DNA of 64,000 nucleotides, from contig CM038711.1 in the NCBI GenBank assembly GCA_021613375.1, positions 19,329,694 through 19,393,693 on the forward strand, written 5' to 3'. The stretch's first letter is position 1, and the number at the start of each line of letters is the position of its first letter. The DNA comes from Megaleporinus macrocephalus (Eukaryota > Chordata > Actinopteri > Characiformes > Anostomidae). Under the pieces are notes generated by a model, which was not told the DNA's origin, made no database searches, and saw only the letters and a list, made by a program, of their open reading frames with translations. Made by a program: the position numbers and the translations under genes. Shown here piece by piece: positions 46,591 through 57,909 of this stretch.

Positions 46591-48350
46591 TCTTTTCCCG
46601 AAGCCCATAGCCTGTCAGGCTCTACAGCTGATAGATGGCTAGCAATAAAGAACCATTCAGCTGCGAGCGAGTGAGTGTCCTCTTCAGAACGTATAAGTAT
46701 TTGTGTGTGTTTCTACTGTATCATCATTGTAGATGGCCTTCCGTTGCCCTGGTTTATTCTGAACTTCAGACAGTAGGTTCTGAGTACATTCAGATGATTG
46801 GCGAAGGCCTGGCCCACTGCTGGTAAACAGGTCTTTGGGCAGCAAAAATCGGAGCCACTATGTCATTGTCGGCTCTTTAGCAGCGTTGACGGATGTTCTA
46901 CTGATTGGCTATTGGATCTGGATAAACATGGCCAGGCAAAGATTTACAGCAACTGGCTGGAGGGCTTCACAGAGGTTCTTGTGATGCTCGACTGGTTCTT
47001 TTTTCGGCAGCGCTGAAAGTGACCAGCCGAAAGCGCTGAGGTGGTAATTGGCCCTGAAAACCCCGGGCGAAAGGTGACTTTGAAGTGAGGAAAGGTCATT
47101 TATTAGAATGGCATTTTGGACTTTTCGCTGGGGTGAGTGGTGTTGTTTGCTACACACTGACATTCATCTGCTGACAATATGCTGGACAAAGAGAGCCAGA
47201 ACTTGTGCATTTGAACCGGGTATAACTTGCTGGCCAGCAGCTCTGAAATCCCATTCTTTTCTCGCTCATAAGTAAGTTAGAGAGCACACCCCTTCTGAAT
47301 GTTTTCATTGTATTTGGCTTTGTCCCTATAATAAACTGCAGAGAAACAGTCCAAGGAAAAAAATAAAGTAGTTTCTCTGCATAGGTGGGAAACAATCTGA
47401 GAAAAAAACCTGGCAGAAGCTTTGGTGTTTTTCCTCGATGCAAAGGGGAGAAAAAACATCTCTTCTGTTGCTCTTTGATGCAGAGGACACTCCCAAAGTT
47501 GCCTTACTGTTCGGTGTTGTTCTTCTGCAATGTTTTTTTTTCTCCCTGTGACAGTTACTCTGCATTAATGCAGGTTCTTCGCTGGGTTCAACAAGCAGGG
47601 CCCTTGCAGTTCATGCTGTGTTATCTGGCAACAAAACTAATTAGCAATCAAAATCTCAAGTTGCTCCAAGAGGTTATCTCCCCAAACAAAAACTGCATAT
47701 GAAAGAGAGCTGAGAGTTGCATGGATTGCGAATTGGCTCCTGCTCGATATGTTACGAGCTCTCGTAACCCAGACCCCATGATCTTTTGAGGGATACCCTC
47801 AAGTTCACAGCAACAAATGCACTCAGTCACTTTGGGAGAAGCCTGGTCTCTCTGTAGGCCAATTACTGGTTTTTGAAAGCCTGGGGCGTCCCACAAACTT
47901 TGACACTTGGAAATAAAGACCAATCTGAGAGAGAAACATGGCGGCTATTAAAATCTTTATAATTCTGCAAATCACAAGTGATTCGTTTTGCCCCCCGGCT
48001 TGTTGGGATATATCCTTACCGCTATTGCAGGGGTCAAAAGGGCACTGCAATGGAGGGAAGCTAGCTTATTTTTACAACTGGGCCTGAAAGGAAACGCTGG
48101 GCTTCTTTTTTTCCACCATGTTCGGGGTGCCTGAAAACAGCCAAAGATCTCTTCTGTGTCATAATTGCCTGAAGTGAGTGAGCAAAAGCCCAGGCCTCCT
48201 AATGGAGGAGGGGGGTCTTTCATCAGGGCTGTGAAGTCAGAAATGTCTTTTAAAGGATCATCCTCCTGCGAGGGTTCTGGCCTATGTTGTTTATGTAATA
48301 AAGCTCTTTTGAAAGAGAGAGAAGAGCAACTTGTTTTTTTTTCTCCCATA
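46591..48350. promoter_or_regulatory. Large candidate regulatory cluster with perfect palindromes
   Basis: About 1.75 kb of almost repeat-free, high-complexity sequence. It holds the perfect 14-base palindrome CTGCATTAATGCAG (47561-47574), the inverted repeat GTTACGAG-CT-CTCGTAAC (47751-47768), AAAACTAATTAGCAATCAAAA (47632-47652 region) and several ATTA cores. Frames of 60-125 codons occur in nearly all phases but have no start, splice or domain support. Together with 37.2-38.3 kb this is the densest such tract in the window. Confidence 0.4.
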
Positions 48351-49440
48351 GTTCAAATGTGCTTTCATTTTACTACACAAAGTTATCTAAAAATTACTGC
48401 ATGTTTTAGTTGTTGTTTTCATCAGTCTTGGAAGGATGTAGAACCATGGTTGGCCTTAAATCATTTAAATTTCATGAGCTAAATATTTTAATTTCCAAAT
48501 ACTGAATTATATATATGTAAATTAATTAGCCATTCATACGGCGGTTTTAGATTACTTATCTCAACAAAGTGAAAGCCCAAAGTACCTGAGAGGGTCATGT
48601 AATTATGTGTAAAATCACTCCAATTAAACATTGCCGTGTTAACTTTTGGAGTGCACACACTCAGCTTTCAACTACACATAATATAATTAGGATTCGGGAA
48701 AAAAGCCTAAAATTAGGTGCAGGCATTAGCAGTGGATGGGCTCATCCTGTTTGTGATGCTTTCGAGTTAAGAATGGTACTCTAACCCTGGCTGCTTCCCC
48801 ACTGGAGTGCTGATAGGCCCTCTGCTAGGCCCTCTGCGAGTACACGAGGGCCCTGGTTGAGGAGGCTCTCGTCCAGCAGTCCCTAATCATCAGCCTGTGC
48901 TTAGTACCTGCTGCCTGGCTTATGGACCAAATGGGTCTCGCCAAGGATGTCCCACCCATAAATCAGGAGGCTAGGAGGTGTGACACTGCGCAAAATAGGT
49001 CCAGGGGACTGACGTTAGTCCCCACCCTGCTCCAGAGTGCACACTACTCTCCTTTATGTTCTGAAGCAAAAAGTAGTATGGGTGCTCCCCCAAATCCCCT
49101 CCCCTCAAAAAACCTACCCAACAGTCTCCATCTGGGTTCCCGCCTCCCAGCCAGACCCAAGCTATGAACTGCTTCCCGAGTCAGTTACCAGCGTAATTGA
49201 AAGTGCTTTGTCATGGCTTTCAGGCCAACACTGATGGATGTGAAGTTGAATGAGCTTTGGGTTTTAGTTATACTGGGAGGAAGTCGGTCTGGGGGGCGTC
49301 TGGGGGGGTGGGAGATTTATCATCGCCGGCACCCAAGGCCACCAGGGGCTGTTTGAAGCACAACCTCCCTCTACCTCCCTGTGATCTGTTAATTATTACT
49401 TATTTAACCTGCACCACTTAAATCACCACACTTTATCTTG
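48351..49440. other. Non-coding DNA, moderately complex
   Basis: 48480-48740 is rich in TAATTA-like words (AAATTAATTAGCC, GTAATTATGTG, ATATAATTAGG). 48780-49200 is GC-balanced and C-rich. No exon identified. Confidence 0.25.
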
Positions 49441-50280
49441 TCTGGAAAAGTTAAAGGGATATCACGGGTGATGTCTCAGAGGGTAGTGCATTAAAGAAGG
49501 GAAAAAAAAGATTTTAAGGCGTAGGAGTGCCTTCGATGAATCGAAGCGTGGATAAGCAGCGGAATTACATGGATTAATATTGCATCAATATTTTGCTTTG
49601 CTTACTCTTACTGTAATTAGAAACTCACTACTGCTCTCACCAAATGTAACATGCTTGTTAACTTTTATGGAAGGGGAAGGAATTAATATTAACATTTAAA
49701 AAAAAAATTAATACAACTATGCCAAACCTGTCACTATTTATCTCTGGTTTTGTGCTAGTGAAGCCTTGAGAAAGTCATTGGACTTGATTAAGAATATCCA
49801 AGTTAAATTAAAATCCTTGAGAGCAAAGTACTGCCAGTACAGCTCCAGAAGAAGCTTCAGAATTAATAATTGTATGAAATTCACATCTGCATGTGCCATT
49901 CTCTAAGAAAACAGAAAAGAAAAAAAATGCATTTTTAAAAGAATGAAGAGTTCTACCAAAGGCACTACTGTCTAAAAGCCTGTATGAGTATTTATGACTT
50001 ATCTAGAGAGTTCTATAACTTTATTGAAACTACGAAACAAAATAGTATGTGGATTAATGTCTCTTGCATAGTTTGTTTAGCTGACCTATGAAGATTTAAT
50101 GTTTAAATTCAAAAGTCCTTCTTTAACCGATTTCTGTTTAGCTTATGCTGTTCATACCTTCATGCGCCTCATAATCTATACAATATGACTCTGTCACAAA
50201 TCAAACCGACGTCTCTCCGGTTTCAGACACGGCGAACAGTGAAATGCTCAACTTTTTCGCACCCTAGAATGGGAAGCACA
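49441..50280. other. AT-rich spacer
   Basis: No feature beyond short A runs near 49500, 49700 and 49925. Confidence 0.3.
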
Positions 50281-52780
50281 GGAAGTCAGAAAGTTCTCAT
50301 TGTCTTTTCTTATTAGAGCACACCCCCAGCTCCCTGAGTCCTGGCGCGGGGCCAGTGTCGGGGCCAGCTAGCTTGGCTCTGATCTGATCTGGCCTCCTTT
50401 GTGAGCTGAGGAGCAGGGAAAGGCTTTTTTTTCTCTTCCTCTATCTTCGCTGGGGCTGCTGCTGTCCTAGAGCCATGTTGGAATGCTGAAGCGGCGATGG
50501 AGGTGCAGGGGAGAGAAGTGACCTCGCCTTGTGATGTGTGTGTCGGGGTCATGGCGTGAGGTTAGCCAGATTATAAATAAAGCCCTGCTCAGAGATGGGG
50601 AGATGGAGAAAGGTGAACGGCAGTGCTGGCAGCAGCGATGCCCTCGCTCACTCCGAACTCTTGGCTCAGGGCTGAAAAAAGCTCCATGTGTGAAAAGGAT
50701 TGTTTGATAGATGCATAGAGCAACACAGAAATAGCTAGTTTTGCTAGCCTGAGTTTTGCCACTTTCTCCTCTGTGTCAGAATTGGTTCAGAAACAAAGCA
50801 ACATCATGTGCTGGCACTTTCTTCACTTCATATGCTGTGGGTTTAATTTTTTTGATGAGTCCCATATCAATGGGGGTGGTATGCAAAACAGAAGAGAACA
50901 TTGCAGGAGAAGGTGTACTGGAACGTTCTAGTCACGGAGAAGGCCACTGTGCTTGGCCCAGTCCGTGGGTTAGCATGCAGATCTGTATGTATACTTTCTC
51001 TTGATAGACACACCTGGACAAGGAGCAGGACTCCGCCACAGGCATCAACACCTGTCCTGGGAGAGAGAGAGAAAGACAGACAAAGGGAGCGCTGCCTTTA
51101 CAGAAAGGACAGTCTCCTGAGTAAACTCTGCTCACCTGCTTTAACCAGGCAACTTGTGAAACTGAATACGCCTCAGTTTCACACCACTGTCCCCTTATGG
51201 GATGTCCCCCTGGACCAACTGCAGGCCAGTAGTAAGGCTGTGGAAATAAGGACACTAAACGCTAAAGTAGGGGAATCAGATAACTGAGCCTTGGATGGAA
51301 CTTTATAAGAACACACAAAGAGCAGCACATTCTGGTCTGATGAGCTTCGAAAGGAAACCAACATCACTCTTTGTAGCAATGTGTTGTCTTTGTTTTGTTC
51401 TTAAGTGTGAAGAAATTCACCAAGTTGCAATCAGTGGCTTGACTGTTGCTTATGGGAAAATTAGCATGGTAAATGAATATTAACTTGCAGATGGTGTGGT
51501 ATAGGGCAGTGCGGCAGATCCTAACTAACAATTGATTAACTTGTAAATTCCCATCGCCCAGCTGTTGTTCAGGCTGTTTACCATAAAGAGAGAGGAGGGC
51601 ACAGAGAGAGAATCCAGATGCTTTGGGTACAGAGCAAAGGCAATCTGTCATTATTGAGAACTAACTCTGATGGATGCCGCTTTGAATGGGTATTGGTTTT
51701 AGTTAAACATGACAGAGTGAGGGACGATACGTCATCGGTCACAAAGGTTTCAAAAGGTTTGCTGATGACTCTGCGTTCCCTTTTCTTTTTTGTTCTCGGG
51801 ATGACCTCTTGTCCATGTACCAGCTGCAAATTAAGTCAAATGGAGTTTTTTTTTCGTTCCTGTCTTTTGGTCGGGATAAATGGAGAAGCAGACTCTACTT
51901 TTTCAGGGCTGCCTTGACTGTTGTTAGGCCAGCTAAAGTGGTTAAAATAGGAGTGTTGTGGGAAATTATTGAGTCTATGTGATTTCTTTAGGGCGATAAA
52001 ATGCTCAAGATAAACAGAAGCATAAAACAAATGCTCTCACAGTTGTATTTAAACTGACTAGATTATAAATGAGACGTTTTTGTCCCATGTCCTTGAAAAT
52101 GATGTTTCACTGACGGGGCAGTAAAATCCTCTATTGAATCATGTAGAGGGAAAAACAGATCTCAAAGTTCTTGGGATGACTTCTCTAAGAAAACACAGGA
52201 CTTCAAAAGGCCTGTTCATGGGGTTCTGCACTATAAGCACTGGGGTGATGTGTGCGCATGTCCGTGTATGTGCGTGTACATCTTCAGGAGGGCAAGGGCT
52301 GCGCATCCGGATGGAAACTCAGTCCCACTCTGCCTCCAAACGGGCCTGAACGAGCCAGGGCATGGTGAACGGTCGGCTGCACCCTGCCCCCCACTGACCC
52401 TCAGCTCCTCAGGTACATGTGGACCTTCCGTCCAGCTGCACAGGATCAGACGTGCTTCAAGTTAGCTAGCACCACCTGGGACACCACGAGGGGAGGGCAG
52501 CCAATCACTGACCCCACAAGGGAGCCCCTCGACCGAGCCCCAAGTGAGGCCTGGTCAACCAAACACAAGGCAGAACCAGCGGAGGGTCTCCACGGGACCG
52601 TATAAACAACACTTCTGCAGAACTCATCTCACACTCGCCTCACACCAGCTGCCAAACCCTGTTAATGTCTCATCTCCATTCTTTAACACGATGAAAAGTC
52701 AGGAACACACACGTGCAGGGGAACTGGAAAGATTTTGTTCCAACACATTAATGTCCGAAGAATAAAATCTCATCAATTTG
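50281..52780. other. Non-coding DNA of mixed complexity
   Basis: 50310-50560, 51170-51260 and 52290-52620 are GC-balanced with unique-looking sequence. A short GA run lies at 51061-51073. Overlapping frames up to 128 codons on both strands have no domain. Possible scattered regulatory elements, no gene. Confidence 0.25.
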
Positions 52781-52971
52781 TATCGTTATAGACAAAGCAT
52801 GGTAAGCACATTCACACGTTCTGATGGTCTTGTCCAATGAGCATTATGTGTAACAAGTAAAATATTAAAATCAAACTTTTTTTTCATTTGTGCTATTATT
52901 TGTTTACCAACATCTTTGATGTCCACATTTGATTATCCAAAGAATTTGAAAAATTGAAGAATTTTGAGTTG

Positions 52972-53005
<34 letters not shown>
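52972..53005. repeat. (TA)n microsatellite
   Basis: About 16 TA units. Confidence 0.96.
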
Positions 53006-53008
<3 letters not shown>

Positions 53009-53214
53009 AAACTTTCAGAAACATCACATTAGGTACTCATATATATGTTAAAGGAGTGTTTTCTCTCTGTACCTTCCCATTCATTTCACCATCAGTTCCA
53101 AAAATACTTAGTGCTGTATGAATTAAAATACTTAATAGTATATGGGTAACAAAAGGTTGCACGCGGCTTTATTCTGCAATTTAGATAACTTTATGGGGAA
53201 AATGATGTTTATAC

Positions 53215-53215
<1 letters not shown>

Positions 53216-53262
<47 letters not shown>
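53216..53262. repeat. (TTA)n microsatellite
   Basis: About 15 units; source of a spurious poly-Asn frame on the minus strand. Confidence 0.97.
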
Positions 53263-53263
<1 letters not shown>

Positions 53264-53350
53264 AGAATACTTGGAAAAATGGAAAGAACAGCTATGGTTT
53301 GTAGATCTTAGAAATGGCAAATATATTCAAATGAACTATTGTTAATTTAT

Positions 53351-54931
53351 AGTGCTATGCAAAAGTTAAAGACCACCATTAATTTGTGTCATGTCAAAAG
53401 GGCCATTAAATACAAGTTATTTGTATTTCACTGCCACAAAAAAAAGCAGTACACTTAACAGACATTTAATAGAAATTAGACAAAAGCCCTCAACATTAAG
53501 TATAATATCAATTCTATCAGTATTTCATGTTTGAATTCTTTACTCTTGTACATGCCTTTGCCACTTCTTCCTTTATCCTTCCAGTCTTAAAACCAACCAG
53601 TTATAGCGGTGTCCTCCAAACATAAAGACACATTCACACAAGGAATTACCCAAACATACCTTAGCTACCCCAGAAGTTCCTTTCTTATATGCATCTGAAA
53701 TGGCTAAAGGAGATATTTATAAGCAGACAAGATATAAAATGATGCACTTGCATAAGAAATGGTTCATACAAAAGAAAATAAGTTTTCTTACCTGGAGTTT
53801 TATTACGGGATTTAGAGGAAATGTGACCCCTCACAAAGCATAGAAGACATGGTAGACCACCAAAACTCTCACCATCAGATAAACCTCCTCTAGCATCCCT
53901 GAGGTTTGGCTCTGGTCTGTCCACTGTGGCCATCAGAATGTGATGGTGCCTTGGGGTCACAGATTGGTGTGAATAGAATTCTGGAGTTTCTGGGGTGTGT
54001 AGCGATGCCAGGGGGCCTGGAAGGTTCTCTGTATGGCAGGAGAGTGCTGGTTGGGTCATCTCAGTACCCCTCTTAGACCAGGAGCTCTCTGACATTCTTT
54101 GCTACAGGGCCACCACATAATCTGGAGAGGATTCGTCAGGTAGTAGGTAGTATGGCGGCCCGCTGGGGAAATTCTAGAGAGGTTGGAGTGCAACCTATGG
54201 ATTTCTGCATCTTCCTTGTTTGCAATGCACATGTCAAATCTTCTGCGGAGCCACTCTACATAGGAGGAGCCAGGCTGCCGGGAGACAGCTCCATGTTTCA
54301 GTGATGCCGATATTGCCTGTTCAGAGCCTGCTGGTGGTGGATCACCAGTTACTACAGCTCCCTGGTTCAACTGTAGGCGCTTCACCGTCTTCAGAGGGCC
54401 TACTCTTTCAGCTCCAGCATGTCTCACATCTCCTGCAGCCACTTACTGGCCTCACTTCACTGAGCCAACATGGCTCTGTCTGGGTTACCCCTCACCTTCG
54501 AGGCACTCAACGTCCAGTGCAGTGACAGAGTCTGCCCTCTGTTTGTTCTGAAGCTCCTTCATGCTCCAGCTCTCTAGCGGGATTGCATCTGACCGACTGC
54601 CTCACTACATCTCGGTGCTACTCCTGCATATTTCCTGCATCCTTCCACCTGGCATGGCCACCTGGACAGCCCATTTGCATTAGTGTTTCTCTGTCCTGTC
54701 CAGAGCATGGTGTCAAACTAAAATGATTTCAGCACCTCCAGCCACCAGGTCAACTTTAGCTCATATAGGTTAGGGCAGAAGTGCTTGCCTGCCAACAGAA
54801 GTGGCAACAGTTCCTGACGTGTGACCCAGTAGTTCCCAGTAGCGACCTAAGGACTGGCAGCTGTCAACACTTTTTACCTTAGGCAGTTCCATTGAGGCTA
54901 TAAGTGTGGTGTCACTTTTGCACAGTACTGT
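53351..54931. mobile_element. Composite transposon region with Tc1-like ends
   Basis: The left end reads CTATGCAAAAGTTAAAGACC. The right end, in reverse complement, reads TACTGTGCAAAAGTGACACC. Both match the TGCAAAAGT start of the element at 61826 and the general 'actgtgcaaaagt' ends of fish Tc1-like transposons. The interval of about 1.58 kb contains a Ty3/gypsy fragment in its right half, so either a retroelement inserted into a Tc1-like copy or the two ends belong to separate insertions. No intact transposase remains. Confidence 0.5.
54150..54880 (-). pseudogene. Ty3/gypsy-type retrotransposon pol fragment (RNase H to integrase start)
   Basis: On the minus strand from about 54842 the frame reads GNYWVTRQELLPLLLAGKHF. 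This matches the YxVTRKELLA...KHFRPYLY block of the gypsy reverse-transcriptase-linked RNase H. WLEVLKSF follows (RWLEVLSEFD block), and after a stop NANGLSRWPC (NADGLSRRPC block) with a following GC. The segment that normally lies between the KHF...LY and WLEVL blocks is missing, an internal deletion. Downstream pieces such as SWSMKELQNKQRADS and KHGAVSRQPG...LRRRF look like the linker and a worn integrase zinc-binding region, in shifting frames. The fragment is dead and has no LTRs. Confidence 0.75.
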
Positions 54932-55600
54932 ATATCTTTATTTTAGAGTAGGGATGTTTATTGTTTGTTTTTAAAGGGAGAATCATTTATTGGTTAGATT
55001 TATCAGGATCTCTCTGGAATTATTTGTCAATTACAACCTGATTGAATTGCAACATTGGTAAATTTGAGTTGTTCTGTAACTGTGTGTTTATTTATATTTC
55101 AGGTCACATTGGAGTTTATATGAAAAAGGCAGAGTATATGTTAATACATGTTAATATGGCAATTATATTGGCACGACTGTAGATCACAATCATGGATCGT
55201 AAGCCATGGAGTTTATATTTAAATGCGTTAATTAGATGGAAAGAACTCACTTCTCAGTCTTCTCAGTTTCTTGAGTGCAAATTGAATGGAATATGCAATG
55301 CATTTTATTGATTTCACTATGGAATCCTTCATTAAAGAACATAAGCTATTTTACCCTCATACATACCAGCTTTGTAGCAAAACAGTAAGGCAGGGCAGAG
55401 GAGAACTGTATTTTATTTGTTTTTAAGTATGATTGAAAACAGTGGGGTTCTATAGTAAGTATGAACAGGTACTGTAGTGTTTCAGTAGTAAACGGTTTAG
55501 ACCGTTTGTAAGAATGGGAAAATATTCCAGGTGGTTTTAGCTAGCTTGTCTTTAGTTGTGAGGAGGTTCTGGCTCTGTATTGGTCTGAAGGAGAGAATGT
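54932..55600. other. AT-rich spacer
   Basis: No feature recognised. Confidence 0.3.
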
Positions 55601-56744
55601 TGGATCCAGGCTTTTGAAGGCCCAGCTTTGAGCTTTGAGATCCTTCTGATCCGGGCCCATGTGGCCACGGCGATCATGAACGTGACCACCGGCTGTCTGG
55701 GGGGGGGGGGTTGGGGGGGGCAGGGAAGCTTTTCAGCCAGGAGGCTTCAGACAGGAGGACTCTGGAGGAAACAGCAGAAAGCCATTAACTAACCACAGTA
55801 TTACGGTGATCTATTTGCAAGGATGAGCTACAGACAGCTAATGAACTAGCCTTAACGTTTTTTCCCTTTCTCTCTCTCTCACTTATTCCTCCATCGCTTT
55901 TTTCCATTCCTTCCCAGCCTGTAGTCCAGTGCTGAGGGAAGCTTTTGCCTGTACAAAACAGCATGACAGATCAATGCCCGATTCCAAAATCAAGGGAAAA
56001 AGGTTATTCTCCAGTCTCCGTGGGATTCCACACTCTTCTTTCCCTCTCCAATATCTAATGCCCTCCCCCTTTCTGCATTTACAACCAAACAAGTCTTGCT
56101 CTCCCCCACACTCCCTAATTAAGACCAAGGCGGTGGGGCTTATTTTCTCCTTTTTTTCTTCTGCCTCTCGCTTTTTTTGTGGTCTTCTTGGTTATGCTTG
56201 CAATGTTGGTGTGTGGAGTGTGAAAACAGATCTGATGGACTGCGTGCCCCCGGCTCCACCCCACCCAGGCTCCAGCAGGTACACCCTGCATGATTGACAG
56301 CTCTCAGGTCAGCCGCCCATCTCCCAGCCTGGTGGAGGGTGGGCGGAAAAAGGAGAGGGAGAAGGGGGTTAAAAAAAGAGAAAGATTTGGAATGTCTGGG
56401 ACCCTGATTGCTTTACAGCCGGCGCTGTCACAGCCATTGTGTGGCTCCGTATTATTAGGGCTCACCATCTTTCACCGTCTGGGAGGCGTCGCGTTTGCTG
56501 CTCCTCCAGCATAAAAGGGACAGCGCAAAAACCCATTCAAAACCTTCTCTTTCTCTCTGGCTTAAAGGGAACTGGGGGTATGGTTTGGTGGGGGTACATG
56601 GTGTGGGGGGTAGAAGAGATGAGCACGAACTGCTCCAGTTGGGTTGTCAGACGGTGTCACCAGTAGGTCCCTTGGGAACGAGTGCCTGGGCTGTAAGATC
56701 TCAAACCCAGATTGAAAATTCTGTACCGCTGTCTCCTCAGTCTT
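55601..56744. promoter_or_regulatory. Candidate regulatory block
   Basis: 55610-55690 is unique and GC-rich (GATCCGGGCCC, GGCCACGGCGATC). After a G run, further unique sequence occupies 55920-56130 and 56220-56520 (CTTTACAGCCGGCGCTGTC, CATTGTG). 56400-56500 has the densest CpG. Frames up to 122 codons lack domains. Confidence 0.3.
55699..55728. repeat. Poly-G tract
   Basis: Two G runs separated by TT; likely unstable and hard to sequence. Confidence 0.9.
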
Positions 56745-56810
56745 AGATCCTACCGAGACTACCAGTCGATATGGGGTGTGAAATAAGTGCACGCATGTCT
56801 TGTACAGTTT
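56745..56810 (+). other. Duplicated element, copy A
   Basis: AGATCCTACCGAG...CCAGTCGATATGGGG, then TGTGAAATAAG and GTCTTGT, matches copy B at 58577-58645 in the same order, with a 5-base gap difference. Unlike the surrounding sequence it is not low-complexity. See the finding for interpretation. Confidence 0.65.
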
Positions 56811-57905
56811 AAACATTGTATTGCATTGCCTACTTTTAATATCTAAGGTTGTTAGCTAATATGGTCTCTGATTTTAAAATCACTGACTATTTTTATTACA
56901 TTTGTTACACTGCAGTGCTTCTCCTCTTTAGTACCATTTACGATATGTCAGCATTCAAACTAGATGGAAAGGTAAAAGTTTAAATCTAGCAAGTGATTTT
57001 TTTAATCCTGTGTCGCACTGATTGTTGTGTACTATTAATAATATGTCATAAACATACATATTCTATGTAAAACCAGCAAGTTTAGTTGTGTCCTTCTAGC
57101 AAAAGATGTCCCCAGTGGTGTCAATGACATTATGTTGCCTTTCAAAAAGACGCTAACACGCAAGCAACCCCCTCGCAAACAAACCTTACAATTTTTTTTT
57201 CTGATGTCCATCTAGAATAGCTACAGGGGATATTTAGATATAAGATACAGCTAATTAAAAAGTTTTCATCTTTGAGAGAAAGGAGCATTTCAATCTCCAG
57301 CCTTACTTTAAAGCCATAGGGGTTTCGGTCCATCCCTTCACTGTGGGAAGACTAAACGCGGTGGGTCTGAAAGGACGTGTAGCTCTTATAAAGCTGTTAC
57401 TGAAAAACTGGACATCTAAGATGTGTAGTTATATCCTGACTAAACTGGGTAAAATATTTATGCACATTTCTTGGAAAACTAAAGGGAAGTTAAACCCTTA
57501 AAAAATGGTAGTTATAACACAGGCCAATAATGCTGAATACTGAAAATGTTGATATTATATTTACTGGTTAAGGCTATTGTTTAACTTTTTTATTATATAT
57601 GCATTTTATGTTTTGTTGTTTTGTTTTATGTTTATGTTTTTTTTCTGATACTAAAACATGAAGTTTTAAATATAGAAAATGTAAATTATTATTGGTATTT
57701 GCAGCGAGATAAAACAAAAATGTATTTATACTTTCAAATATTAAAAAAGTAATTATTAACATTGTTGTATTTAAATAGTGAAGCAAATGTAATTACAGAC
57801 AAATAGAGCAACGTTATCTGATATTTTCTATCTAATTCTACAATACTGCCATTAACGCCTCCACTGTCAGTGATGGACAGTGTCTGTCCATGCCCCAACG
57901 AAGTT
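56811..57905. other. AT-rich spacer
   Basis: Highly AT-rich especially at 57540-57800; no feature. Confidence 0.3.
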
Positions 57906-57909
57906 GTAG

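Noticed and set aside
53685..54095. CLLCFVRGHISSK as a Gag zinc knuckle
   Set aside because: The final cysteine is absent, and the fragment lies downstream of RNase H/integrase remnants on the same strand, where a Gag knuckle is not expected.
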